Assembly (NCBI GenBank): GCA_029264075.1
Contig: JARICQ010000107.1
Location: forward strand, 1 to 5,859
Origin: Tissierellaceae bacterium
GTDB taxonomy: Bacteria > Bacillota > Clostridia > Tissierellales > Tissierellaceae
DNA: 5,859 nt
Reading direction: 5' to 3'
Part shown: positions 1 through 5,859 of the stretch, piece by piece
Layout: each line of letters starts with the position of its first letter
How positions within the stretch are numbered: the stretch's first letter is position 1
Made by a program: the position numbers and the translations under genes
The notes under the pieces: generated by a model
The model's database searches: none
Told to the model about the DNA's origin: nothing
Seen by the model: the letters and a program-made list of their open reading frames with translations, nothing else

Positions 1-282
1 CACAACCTAGTATCTACAAACATACTAGACTTCATAGAACTATCTCCAGATTATGGGATACTTGAGATAACTGCCTTGGAAGAGTGGGAGAACAAAACTC
101 TAAGTCAGTTGAGACTTTCTTCTAAATATGGCTTAAATGTAATGGTAATTAAAAAAGGATCAGAAGTAATAGTTCCACCCAGTGCATCAGATATGATAGA
201 GAAAAAGGATGTGCTGGTAGTTATAGGATCAACTAGCGATATAAACAAAATAGAAAGACGAGCTGACAAAGAAGATGATTAA
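1..282 (+). CDS. KtrA/TrkA-family potassium uptake regulator, C-terminal fragment (5' end outside window)
   Basis: The reading frame is open from the first base, so the gene begins upstream; the in-frame TTG at 76 is internal. The visible 93 residues match an RCK_C (TrkA_C) domain as in Bacillus KtrA: a lead-in 'DFIELSPDYGILEI', then 'SKYGLNVMVIKKG', 'VIVPPSASDMIEKKDVLVVIG' in outline, and a final 'SDINKIE' helix before a charged tail. In this family a cytosolic ring of RCK proteins gates a KtrB/TrkH membrane subunit; the N-terminal RCK_N domain binds nucleotide, and the C-terminal domain binds cyclic di-AMP in characterised Firmicute KtrA proteins. The Rossmann RCK_N half and any membrane partner lie outside the window, so KtrA, KtrC and TrkA cannot be told apart. 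The stop codon overlaps the start of the next gene, implying cotranscription. Confidence 0.88.
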   Translation, partial: HNLVSTNILDFIELSPDYGILEITALEEWENKTLSQLRLSSKYGLNVMVIKKGSEVIVPPSASDMIEKKDVLVVIGSTSDINKIERRADKEDD

Positions 283-1066
283 AATAAAGAGTAGTAAAAA
301 CTCTTTGATAAAAGAAATAAAGTCCTTATATAGGAAGAAAGAAAGAAGAAAGCTTGGATTGTTTTTAGTAGAGGGAATTAAGATAGTAGAAGAGATAGTA
401 GACAAAAATTATTCTATTAAAAAGATAGTATATACTGATTCAATATTTTCTAATAAAGATGGAAAAAAATTGATGGAGAAAATAGGAAGTTCAAAAAAAC
501 TAGTGAATGTCCCAGAGAATATATTTAAAGAAATTTCAGATACTGAAAATCCACAAGGTATACTTGGACTAGCTAGTATACCCTTATATGAAATTGAGGA
601 TTTAAACCTAGACAATGTAAAACTTTTACTTTATTTAGATGGAGTACAGGACCCAGGTAATATGGGAACGATTATTAGGACAGCAGATGCATTCAATATA
701 GATGGAATAATTATTGCAGAAGGATGTGTAGACCCTTACAATCCAAAGGTAGCTAGGGCAACTATGGGATCGATTTTTAGGGTTCCTCTATATTTTGTAG
801 ACGATGGAGTATCCAAGATTAAAAGACTTAAATCAGAAGGCCTGAAACTCTATTCTTCTAGCCTTATTGGAAGCGTAGATATTGATGGGCTTGATTTCAA
901 AAATACAATAGTTGCCATAGGCAATGAATCAAATGGAGTCAGCACTGAAATCTATAATCTATCAGATAAATTGATAAAAATACCTATGCTTGGCGAATCA
1001 GAATCATTAAATGCAGGAGTTGCTGCATCTATAATTATGTACCAATCTACTATAGGGAACAATTAA
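275..1066 (+). CDS. TrmH/SpoU-family 2'-O-ribose RNA methyltransferase (YsgA/RlmP-like)
   Basis: 263 residues, a normal length for this family. The N-terminal part (about 1-100) has the lysine-rich start 'SSKNSLIKEIKSL' and the substrate-binding element 'GLFLVEGIKIVEE', an L30e-like SpoU_sub_bind domain. The C-terminal half is the SPOUT knot domain with all three motifs: 'DGVQDPGNMGTIIRTAD' (122-138, with N129 and R135), 'AIGNESNGVS' (214-223), and 'IPMLGESESLNAGVAAS' (236-252). It should transfer methyl from S-adenosylmethionine to a ribose 2'-OH in rRNA or tRNA. The best guess is 23S rRNA, because the position just upstream of pheS matches Bacillus ysgA, reported as RlmP acting on G2553 of the A-loop; the exact target here is inference. 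ATG at 275 lies inside the end of the preceding gene and has no good Shine-Dalgarno, so translation is probably coupled. Family alignment supports this start. Confidence 0.93.
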   Translation: MIKIKSSKNSLIKEIKSLYRKKERRKLGLFLVEGIKIVEEIVDKNYSIKKIVYTDSIFSNKDGKKLMEKIGSSKKLVNVPENIFKEISDTENPQGILGLASIPLYEIEDLNLDNVKLLLYLDGVQDPGNMGTIIRTADAFNIDGIIIAEGCVDPYNPKVARATMGSIFRVPLYFVDDGVSKIKRLKSEGLKLYSSSLIGSVDIDGLDFKNTIVAIGNESNGVSTEIYNLSDKLIKIPMLGESESLNAGVAASIIMYQSTIGNN

Positions 1067-1070
1067 ATTC

Positions 1071-1099
1071 TTGAGTTTTAAAAAGCTAAGTGCTATAAT
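1071..1099 (+). promoter_or_regulatory. Predicted sigma-A promoter for pheST operon
   Basis: A -35 hexamer TTGAGT (1071-1076) and a perfect -10 hexamer TATAAT (1094-1099) are separated by 17 bases. A TG at 1091-1092, one base before the -10, makes this an extended -10 promoter. The predicted transcription start is near 1106, giving a pheS leader of about 65 nt. It begins five bases after the methyltransferase stop codon, and no terminator separates the two, so readthrough from upstream could add to this promoter. Purely sequence-based; no start-site data. Confidence 0.8.
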
Positions 1100-1114
1100 T
1101 GAATAAATATTTTA

Positions 1115-1170
1115 AATACAGGTCTTTAAAGTAAAAGGCTTGTTTTTATATCAGGTAAAGGAGCTGTATT
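1115..1170 (+). promoter_or_regulatory. Possible Shine-Dalgarno-sequestering hairpin in pheS leader
   Basis: Three nested helices can form. The outer one is seven perfect pairs, AATACAG (1115-1121) with CTGTATT (1164-1170), ending right before the start codon. The middle one is TCTTTA (1123-1128) with TAAAGG (1156-1161), six pairs including one G-U, separated from the outer helix by a small 1x2 internal loop. The inner one is GTAAAAG (1131-1137) with TTTTTAT (1143-1149), AT-rich with two G-U pairs and a five-base loop. The 3' arm covers the pheS ribosome binding site AAAGGAG (1157-1163). This would allow translational control of pheST. The fold was read by eye, and AT-rich sequence pairs easily, so function is inference. 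Confidence 0.4.
1157..1163 (+). promoter_or_regulatory. pheS ribosome binding site
   Basis: AAAGGAG sits seven bases before ATG 1171, a near-ideal Shine-Dalgarno and spacing, which fixes the pheS start. It is notable because most of it lies in the 3' arm of a possible leader hairpin (1115-1170). Confidence 0.85.
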
Positions 1171-2205
1171 ATGAAGGATAAAATGATAGAAAGTTTAGAT
1201 GAGATTAAATCTACGGGATTAAAAGATATAGAAGGTGTTAAGACACTAGATGAATTAGAAAAACTGAGAGTTAAGTTCCTAGGGAAAAAAGGGAAATTGA
1301 CAGCTGTTTTAAGAGATATGGGAAAGCTCAGCGGAGAGGATCGCCCAGTAATAGGTCAGACAGCAAATGAAATAAGAAATAGTCTTGAAATGGAAATAAA
1401 CTCTGCTAAAGATTCTCTAGGGCAAAAGATGAAAGAGATGAAGATGAAAGAGGAAGATATAGATGTAACTATTTCCAAAGAAGAATTGATACTTGGACAT
1501 AGACACCCTCTATTACATACGCTCGAAGAGTTAGAGGATTTATTTATAAGCATGGGATTCTCTGTAGTTGTAGGACCTGAGATAGAGACGGTAGAAAACA
1601 ATTTTGATGCTTTAAACTCACCAGAAAATCATCCATCAAGAGACCTTTCGGATACCTTTTATATAAATGATGATATTCTACTTAGGACTCATACATCACC
1701 TGTTCAGATACGTGCAATGAAAGAATTAGGGGCACCTCTTAGAATAGTATCAGCTGGTAGAACCTTTAGATTTGACGATGTAGACGATACTCACTCACCT
1801 ATGTTTCATCAACTTGAAGGCTTGGTAGTAGATGAAAACATAAGTATGGCAAATTTAATTCATACTTTAGATATATTTATAAAGGAATTATTTGGAAGCG
1901 ATATGAAGACCAGATATAGACCACATCATTTTCCATTTACAGAACCATCTGCTGAAGTAGATGTATCCTGTCTATCATGCAGGGGCAAGGGCTGCGAACT
2001 TTGCAATGGAACAGGATGGAGTATGGAACTCCTGGGATGTGGAGTTGTGCATCCTAAAGTATTAGAACATTGCGGAATTGATTCAGAAAAATATAGTGGC
2101 TTTGCATTCGGTATGGGAATAGATAGGATTACAATGGTAAAATACGGAATTGATAATATAAGACTATTATTTGAGAATGACAACAGATTTTTAAATCAAT
2201 TCTAA
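1171..2205 (+). CDS. pheS: Phenylalanine--tRNA ligase alpha subunit
   Basis: 344 residues, full length for bacterial PheS. With PheT it forms the cytosolic alpha2-beta2 class II synthetase that charges tRNA-Phe using ATP. Residues 1-90 form the N-terminal coiled-coil arm that contacts tRNA, containing the typical 'LRVKFLGKKGKLT'. The catalytic core follows: 'HPLLHTLEELEDLFISMGF' (112-130, motif 1 region), 'DTFY' and 'LLRTHTSPVQIRAM' (170-183), motif 2 'GRTFRFDDVDDTHSPMFHQ' (196-214), and motif 3 'GFAFGMGIDRITM' (310-322). Ala312 in that last motif corresponds to the alanine that shapes the phenylalanine pocket. Cysteines 267, 270, 275 and 278 form a CxxC-x4-CxxC cluster that is also present in Bacillus PheS. 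ATG at 1171 has a strong ribosome binding site. It is the first gene after the promoter and is 16 bases from pheT. Confidence 0.98.
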   Translation: MKDKMIESLDEIKSTGLKDIEGVKTLDELEKLRVKFLGKKGKLTAVLRDMGKLSGEDRPVIGQTANEIRNSLEMEINSAKDSLGQKMKEMKMKEEDIDVTISKEELILGHRHPLLHTLEELEDLFISMGFSVVVGPEIETVENNFDALNSPENHPSRDLSDTFYINDDILLRTHTSPVQIRAMKELGAPLRIVSAGRTFRFDDVDDTHSPMFHQLEGLVVDENISMANLIHTLDIFIKELFGSDMKTRYRPHHFPFTEPSAEVDVSCLSCRGKGCELCNGTGWSMELLGCGVVHPKVLEHCGIDSEKYSGFAFGMGIDRITMVKYGIDNIRLLFENDNRFLNQF

Positions 2206-2221
2206 TAAAGGGAGTGAAAAA

Positions 2222-4615
2222 ATGTTATTACCTATAAATTGGCTAAAAGATTATGTAGACATAAAGGTTGATTCAAAGACCCTATCAGACAAGCTAACCA
2301 TGTCTGGGTCGCATGTTGAGTCAATAATATCTTTAAAGGATAATATAAAAAATATAGTAGTGGGGAAAATAGAAAGTATCCAGGCACACAAAAATGCAGA
2401 TAAGCTTATAATATGTAAGGTAAATATAGGAGAAGAAATACTAGATATAGTTACTGCTGCTAGAAATGTAAATGAAGGAGACTATATCCCCCTAGCATTA
2501 GTTGGAGCTAAACTTGCAGATGGAACAATTATAGAAAAGACTGACTTTAGAGGAGTAGATAGTTTTGGAATGCTGTGTTCATTAAGTGAACTTGGCTATT
2601 CAGACAATGTCATTCCAAAAGAGATGCGAGATGGTATATATATATTAGATAGAGAACATCCATTAGGTGAAGATATAGTGAAGGCTATGGAGCTAGAAGA
2701 AGATATAATAGAATTTGAAATAACTCCAAACAGACCAGACTGCCTAAGTATAATAGGGATGGCTAGGGAAGCTGCAGCTACACTTGATTTGGATTTAAAA
2801 GAACCAAATATAAAAATTGAAAATGAACTAGAGGACATAAGTAAATATATAAAATCCATAGAGATTGAAACACCAAATTGCAATAGATATTATGGAAGGA
2901 CAATAAAGGATGTAAAAATAGGCCCATCTCCCCAGTGGATGCAAAATAAGCTTATGGAAGCTGGCATGAGACCAATCAGCAATATTGTTGATGTAACAAA
3001 CTATGTAATGCTTGAATATGGTCAGCCTCTACACGCATTTGATGCAGACAAACTGGAGGGGCAAAAGATAATAGTTAGACAAGCAAAAGATGGGGAAACT
3101 ATAAAGACCTTAGACGATGTGGACAGAAAACTTTCTAGCGATGATATAGTGATTGCAGATGAAAAATATTCTATTGGTATTGCTGGAGTAATGGGTGGAT
3201 TTGAAACTGAAGTATCCCCTGCTACTAAAAATGTGCTTTTAGAAGGAGCAAACTTCGATGATAAGAGTATTAGACTTACTTCAAAGAAATTTAATCTCAG
3301 GAGTGAAGCTTCTAGTAGATTTGAAAAAGGAATAGATCCAAAGCTAAGTCAAATAGCTGTAGATAGAGCTTGTCAATTGATAGAAGAGATTGGGGCTGGA
3401 AGGGTAGTTAAAGGCAATATAGATGTGTATGAAAATGTAAAGATTGAGAACATAATTAGACTTAGGCCAGAAAGAGCAAATAAAATACTAGGCATAGAAA
3501 TTTCAAAAGATGAAATGATTAAGTATTTAGATAATCTTGGAATTAAATCTGAAATCAAAGACGAGTTTATATATTCAATAGTACCTAGCTTTAGATTGGA
3601 TTTAGAGTTAGAAGTAGACTTGATTGAAGAAATTGGTAGGATGTATGGATTCCATAATATAAAGAGCAAACCACTTGTTGGTGTACTTACAAGGGGAGAA
3701 AAGCCTTACGAAAAACAAATAGAAGATAAAGCTAAGAGGATATTGCAGGGACTAGGATTGAATGAAGTAATGACTTATTCTTTTATAAGTCCAAGAGCGT
3801 ATGATAGAATAAAGATATCAGAAGACAACAAACTTAGAAACTATATAAAACTTATTAACCCACTAGGGGAAGATTATAGTGTGATGAGGACAACGCTGAT
3901 ACCAAATATGCTTGACCTACTTAGTAGAAATTACAATAGAGGAGTTAAGCAATGTCTTTTTTATGAAATTGGAAACATATTTACTCCTAAAGAACTACCA
4001 GTCAAGAGGCTTCCAGACGAGGATAAGGTGATTTCGTTTGGAGTCTATGGGGAAAAGGATTTTTATTACTTAAAAGAAGTAATTGACAAAACACTAAATA
4101 AGCTTGGAATAATAGATTTAGAGTATATAAAGGACAAGGAATTGGATACATTTCACCCAGGAAGAACAGCAAGAATTATGCTAAAGGGAGAAGAGTTAGG
4201 TGTTCTTGGAGAGATTCATCCTGATGTATCAGAAAACTATGAAATAAAAGACAAGGTATATATAGGATGGTTAGACTTTGAGAAGATAATAGAAGAGACT
4301 AGCCTAGATATAAAATTCAAGTCTTTACCCAAATATCCATCTATGAATAGAGATATTGCTCTTATATTAGATAGGGAGATTCCAGTTGGCGATATAGAGA
4401 AATTAATAAAAAAACATGGAGAAGAATTAATTGAGAAAATTGAGCTGTTTGATGTTTATACTGGAGATCAAATACCTGAAGATATGAAGAGTGTAGCTTA
4501 TTCAATTACCTATAGATCAGCTGATAGAACATTGATAGATGAAGAAGTAAATACGATTCAAAAATCAATTGTAGATGATTTGAAAGAAGCTTATGGTGCT
4601 GAGCTAAGGTCATAA
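2222..4615 (+). CDS. pheT: Phenylalanine--tRNA ligase beta subunit
   Basis: 797 residues, the usual size of bacterial PheT. It partners PheS, binds tRNA-Phe and hydrolyses mischarged Tyr-tRNA. Domains in order: N-terminal 'LLPINWLKDYV'; an OB-fold tRNA-binding domain (about 40-150, 'VVGKIESIQAHKNADKL' and 'DSFGMLCS'); the B3/B4 editing domain (about 208-395, with 'NIVDVTNYVMLEYGQPLHAFD' in outline, His271, Glu341 and 'LRSEASSRFEKG' at 359-370); B5 (about 407-475); the catalytic-like core (about 480-680, 'YEIGNIF', 'FHPGRTA', 'LGEIHP'); and a C-terminal FDX-ACB anticodon-arm domain (about 702-796, 'KYPSMNRDIALIL' and 'RSADRTLIDEEVN'). The editing residues appear intact; the position of the Thermus editing threonine is Ser361, also usual in Bacillus. 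An AAGGGAG-type ribosome binding site (2208-2214) precedes ATG 2222. No frameshift or truncation is seen. Confidence 0.98.
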   Translation: MLLPINWLKDYVDIKVDSKTLSDKLTMSGSHVESIISLKDNIKNIVVGKIESIQAHKNADKLIICKVNIGEEILDIVTAARNVNEGDYIPLALVGAKLADGTIIEKTDFRGVDSFGMLCSLSELGYSDNVIPKEMRDGIYILDREHPLGEDIVKAMELEEDIIEFEITPNRPDCLSIIGMAREAAATLDLDLKEPNIKIENELEDISKYIKSIEIETPNCNRYYGRTIKDVKIGPSPQWMQNKLMEAGMRPISNIVDVTNYVMLEYGQPLHAFDADKLEGQKIIVRQAKDGETIKTLDDVDRKLSSDDIVIADEKYSIGIAGVMGGFETEVSPATKNVLLEGANFDDKSIRLTSKKFNLRSEASSRFEKGIDPKLSQIAVDRACQLIEEIGAGRVVKGNIDVYENVKIENIIRLRPERANKILGIEISKDEMIKYLDNLGIKSEIKDEFIYSIVPSFRLDLELEVDLIEEIGRMYGFHNIKSKPLVGVLTRGEKPYEKQIEDKAKRILQGLGLNEVMTYSFISPRAYDRIKISEDNKLRNYIKLINPLGEDYSVMRTTLIPNMLDLLSRNYNRGVKQCLFYEIGNIFTPKELPVKRLPDEDKVISFGVYGEKDFYYLKEVIDKTLNKLGIIDLEYIKDKELDTFHPGRTARIMLKGEELGVLGEIHPDVSENYEIKDKVYIGWLDFEKIIEETSLDIKFKSLPKYPSMNRDIALILDREIPVGDIEKLIKKHGEELIEKIELFDVYTGDQIPEDMKSVAYSITYRSADRTLIDEEVNTIQKSIVDDLKEAYGAELRS

Positions 4616-4639
4616 AAGAGTGGAAGGAGTGTTCGAGCT

Positions 4640-5209
4640 ATGACTGAAAAGAAAAAAGTTGATGTGCAAATTGATGGACGTGATTTCGTTGTAGTCGGTT
4701 CAAATAGTGCAGCTTATGTCAAAGAATTAGCTGCATATGTGGATTGTAAAATCAAAGATTTAACAAGTAAAAATGATAGGTTAAGTCAGACTATGGCAGC
4801 TACACTTGCAGCACTCAACATAACAGATGAATTGATGACTACTAAAGAAGAATTAGGGCAGTTAGAAAGTGAAGCTAAAGAGCCTATAGAAAAATACGAA
4901 CTAGTAATATCTGATTGGGAAAAATCAAAAGAAAAAATAAAAGAACTTGAAATGAGATGCAGTGAGCATAAGGACGATCTTTTGAAATCAAAGCTGGACA
5001 ATGAAAATATGAATAAGGAAATAAAGAAATACATCCATGCATTGGAACTTAAAGAGAAGGAATTGGCTGATAGCCAAAAAATAATCAAATCATTACAGGA
5101 TAAAATATATGAAAATCAAATAAAACTTATTGAGAAGAAAAAAGAATTAAATGAAACAAATAATTTAAAAAATGATAAAAAAGATAGTTTTACTAAGGAG
5201 GAAGTCTAA
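4640..5209 (+). CDS. zapA: Cell division protein ZapA with extended coiled-coil C-terminus
   Basis: Residues 1-70 are the ZapA domain: 'KVDVQIDGRDFVVVGSNS' (6-23), then 'YVKELAAYVDCKI' (26-38) and a helix with 'MAATLAALNITDEL' (52-65). ZapA binds FtsZ, bundles protofilaments and promotes Z-ring assembly under the membrane. The protein has 189 residues, whereas Bacillus ZapA has about 85 and E. coli about 109. The extra part, about 65-175, is a lysine- and glutamate-rich region with regularly spaced Leu/Ile, typical of a long coiled coil, followed by a charged tail. There is no signal peptide or membrane segment. AAGGAGTG (4624-4631) lies eight bases before ATG 4640, and the gene follows pheT by 24 bases. 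Location downstream of pheT matches Bacillus, where rnhC lies between them but is absent here. The domain call is sound; the role of the tail is unknown. Confidence 0.9.
   Translation: MTEKKKVDVQIDGRDFVVVGSNSAAYVKELAAYVDCKIKDLTSKNDRLSQTMAATLAALNITDELMTTKEELGQLESEAKEPIEKYELVISDWEKSKEKIKELEMRCSEHKDDLLKSKLDNENMNKEIKKYIHALELKEKELADSQKIIKSLQDKIYENQIKLIEKKKELNETNNLKNDKKDSFTKEEV
5195..5201 (+). promoter_or_regulatory. Ribosome binding site for the U32-family gene, unusually far from its GTG start
   Basis: A consensus AAGGAGG lies within the last codons of zapA, 13 bases ahead of GTG 5215. This spacing is longer than the usual 5-10. There is no other start codon in that frame between the in-frame stop at 5194-5196 and GTG 5215. 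Because the site lies inside zapA, translation of the two genes may be linked. Confidence 0.65.
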
Positions 5210-5214
5210 ATACT

Positions 5215-5859
5215 GTGAAATATATAGAATTGCTAGCACCCGTAGGTAGCATGGAATCTCTCTATGCAGCAGTCCAAAATGGAGCAAATGCAGTATATTT
5301 AGGAGGAAAGTTATTTAATGCTAGACAGTATGCCTCGAACTTTGAAAATGAGGAACTTAAAGAGGCAGTTCGTTATGCTCACTTAAGAGGAGTGAGGGTT
5401 TATGTGACTGTAAATATACTGATAGATAATTCAGAAATAGAGGATGTAATAGACTATATAAGTTTTCTTTATGAGTCAGATGTTGATGCACTTATATTAC
5501 AGGATATAGGGCTTGCAAAACTAATAAGAGAAATTTTTCCTAAATTCGAAATACATGCAAGTACTCAAATGACTATTAACAATTTATATGGAGCAGAGTT
5601 TCTATACGATATGGGCTTTTCAAGAGTCGTGCTTGCCCGTGAAACTCCCTTAGATGAAATAGAACATATAAGCGAAAATACCCCCATCGAATTAGAGGCA
5701 TTTATTCATGGGGCTCTTTGCATTTCATATTCAGGCCAATGCTTGATGAGTAGTTTGATTGGTGGTAGAAGTGGAAATAGGGGTAGATGTGCACAGCCTT
5801 GTAGGATGCCCTCTTCATTAGTAGATAAAGATGGTAAACTCTTGGAGGATTGGGATAAA
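5215..5859 (+). CDS. U32-family protein (peptidase U32 / RlhA-like RNA hydroxylation factor), N-terminal part, cut by window end
   Basis: The frame is open from GTG 5215 to the last base (215 residues). It begins with the family signature 'IELLAPVGSMESLYAAV', which supports the GTG over the ATG at 5251; 'GANAVYLGGKLFNAR' (23-37) and 'IHASTQMTINN' (113-123) follow. Residues 161-179 fit the U32 signature E-x-F-x2-G-A-L-C-x4-G-x-C-x-M-S, with Cys169 and Cys176. 'GRSGNRGRCAQPCRMP' (184-199) adds Cys192 and Cys196. Such cysteines bind a 4Fe-4S cluster in U32 proteins like UbiU; a further ligand would lie downstream. Though named peptidases, several members act in prephenate-dependent hydroxylation of tRNA (TrhP) or 23S rRNA (RlhA). 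The 'GRSGNRG-C-x3-C' form resembles RlhA more than TrhP, so a role in 23S rRNA hydroxylation is the favoured inference. It lies five bases after zapA and is likely in the same operon. Confidence 0.92.
   Translation, partial: MKYIELLAPVGSMESLYAAVQNGANAVYLGGKLFNARQYASNFENEELKEAVRYAHLRGVRVYVTVNILIDNSEIEDVIDYISFLYESDVDALILQDIGLAKLIREIFPKFEIHASTQMTINNLYGAEFLYDMGFSRVVLARETPLDEIEHISENTPIELEAFIHGALCISYSGQCLMSSLIGGRSGNRGRCAQPCRMPSSLVDKDGKLLEDWDK

Noticed and set aside
76..282. Separate small gene starting at TTG 76
   Set aside because: The frame is open to the window start, and the upstream residues fit the KtrA RCK_C domain, so this is the end of a longer gene.
409..615. Minus-strand open frame within the methyltransferase gene
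   Set aside because: Low-complexity Ser/Ile/Phe-rich product that mirrors the coding strand, no ribosome binding site, and full overlap with a well-supported gene.
1070..1090. Bulged AT-rich hairpin just after the methyltransferase stop codon, possible terminator
   Set aside because: The stem is short, weak and bulged, has no T-run after it, and overlaps the -35 element and spacer of the promoter.
1099..1134. Short TTG-started frame in the pheS leader, possible attenuation leader peptide
   Set aside because: It starts before the predicted transcription start, has no ribosome binding site, and holds only one Phe codon.
3240..3370. Possible loss of an editing residue in PheT (Ser361 in place of the Thermus threonine)
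   Set aside because: Serine at this place is common in Firmicute PheT, and the other editing residues, His271 and Glu341, are kept.
1356..3669. Four minus-strand open frames inside pheS and pheT
   Set aside because: All are antisense shadows of strongly conserved synthetase genes, with Ser/Ile-rich products and no recognisable domain.
4786..5088. Minus-strand open frame within zapA with a hydrophobic, Ser/Phe/Leu-rich product
   Set aside because: It is the complement of the Lys/Glu-rich coiled-coil codons (GAA and AAA read as TTC and TTT), so it looks membrane-like by artefact.

Overview
This window is a conserved housekeeping stretch from a low-GC, AT-rich Gram-positive genome, most likely a clostridial Firmicute. 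The basis for that is AT-biased codon use (many ATA, AGA, TTA and AAA codons), AAGGAG-type ribosome binding sites, and a gene order that resembles the Bacillus ysgA-pheS-pheT-rnhC-zapA cluster with rnhC missing. All six genes lie on the + strand. There is no mobile element, CRISPR array, tRNA or rRNA gene, and no gene-free stretch longer than 104 bases.

Layout: (1) 1-282 is the C-terminal end of a KtrA/TrkA-type regulator of potassium uptake, cut by the window start. (2) 275-1066 is a SpoU/TrmH-family 2'-O-ribose RNA methyltransferase, overlapping the previous gene by 8 bases. (3) 1067-1170 is the only real intergenic region. It holds a near-consensus sigma-A promoter with an extended -10 and a leader of about 65 nt that can fold so as to hide the pheS ribosome binding site. 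(4) 1171-2205 and 2222-4615 are pheS and pheT, the two subunits of phenylalanyl-tRNA synthetase. (5) 4640-5209 is a ZapA cell-division protein with an unusually long coiled-coil tail. (6) 5215 to the window end is the N-terminal part of a U32-family protein of the RlhA-like, iron-sulfur RNA-hydroxylation type, starting at GTG and cut by the window end.

In function, four of the six genes serve translation: the RNA methyltransferase, the two synthetase subunits, and probably the U32 protein as an RNA-hydroxylation factor. The zapA gene links the transcription unit to Z-ring assembly. The spacing from pheS onward (16, 24 and 5 bases between genes, with no terminator) suggests one operon driven from the promoter at 1071-1099.

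No dramatic new system is visible. The most interesting point is the pheS leader. It is far too short for the T-box riboswitch that controls pheST in Bacillus, yet it shows a long imperfect hairpin whose 3' arm covers the Shine-Dalgarno sequence and ends exactly at the start codon. The long ZapA tail is the second point worth a look.
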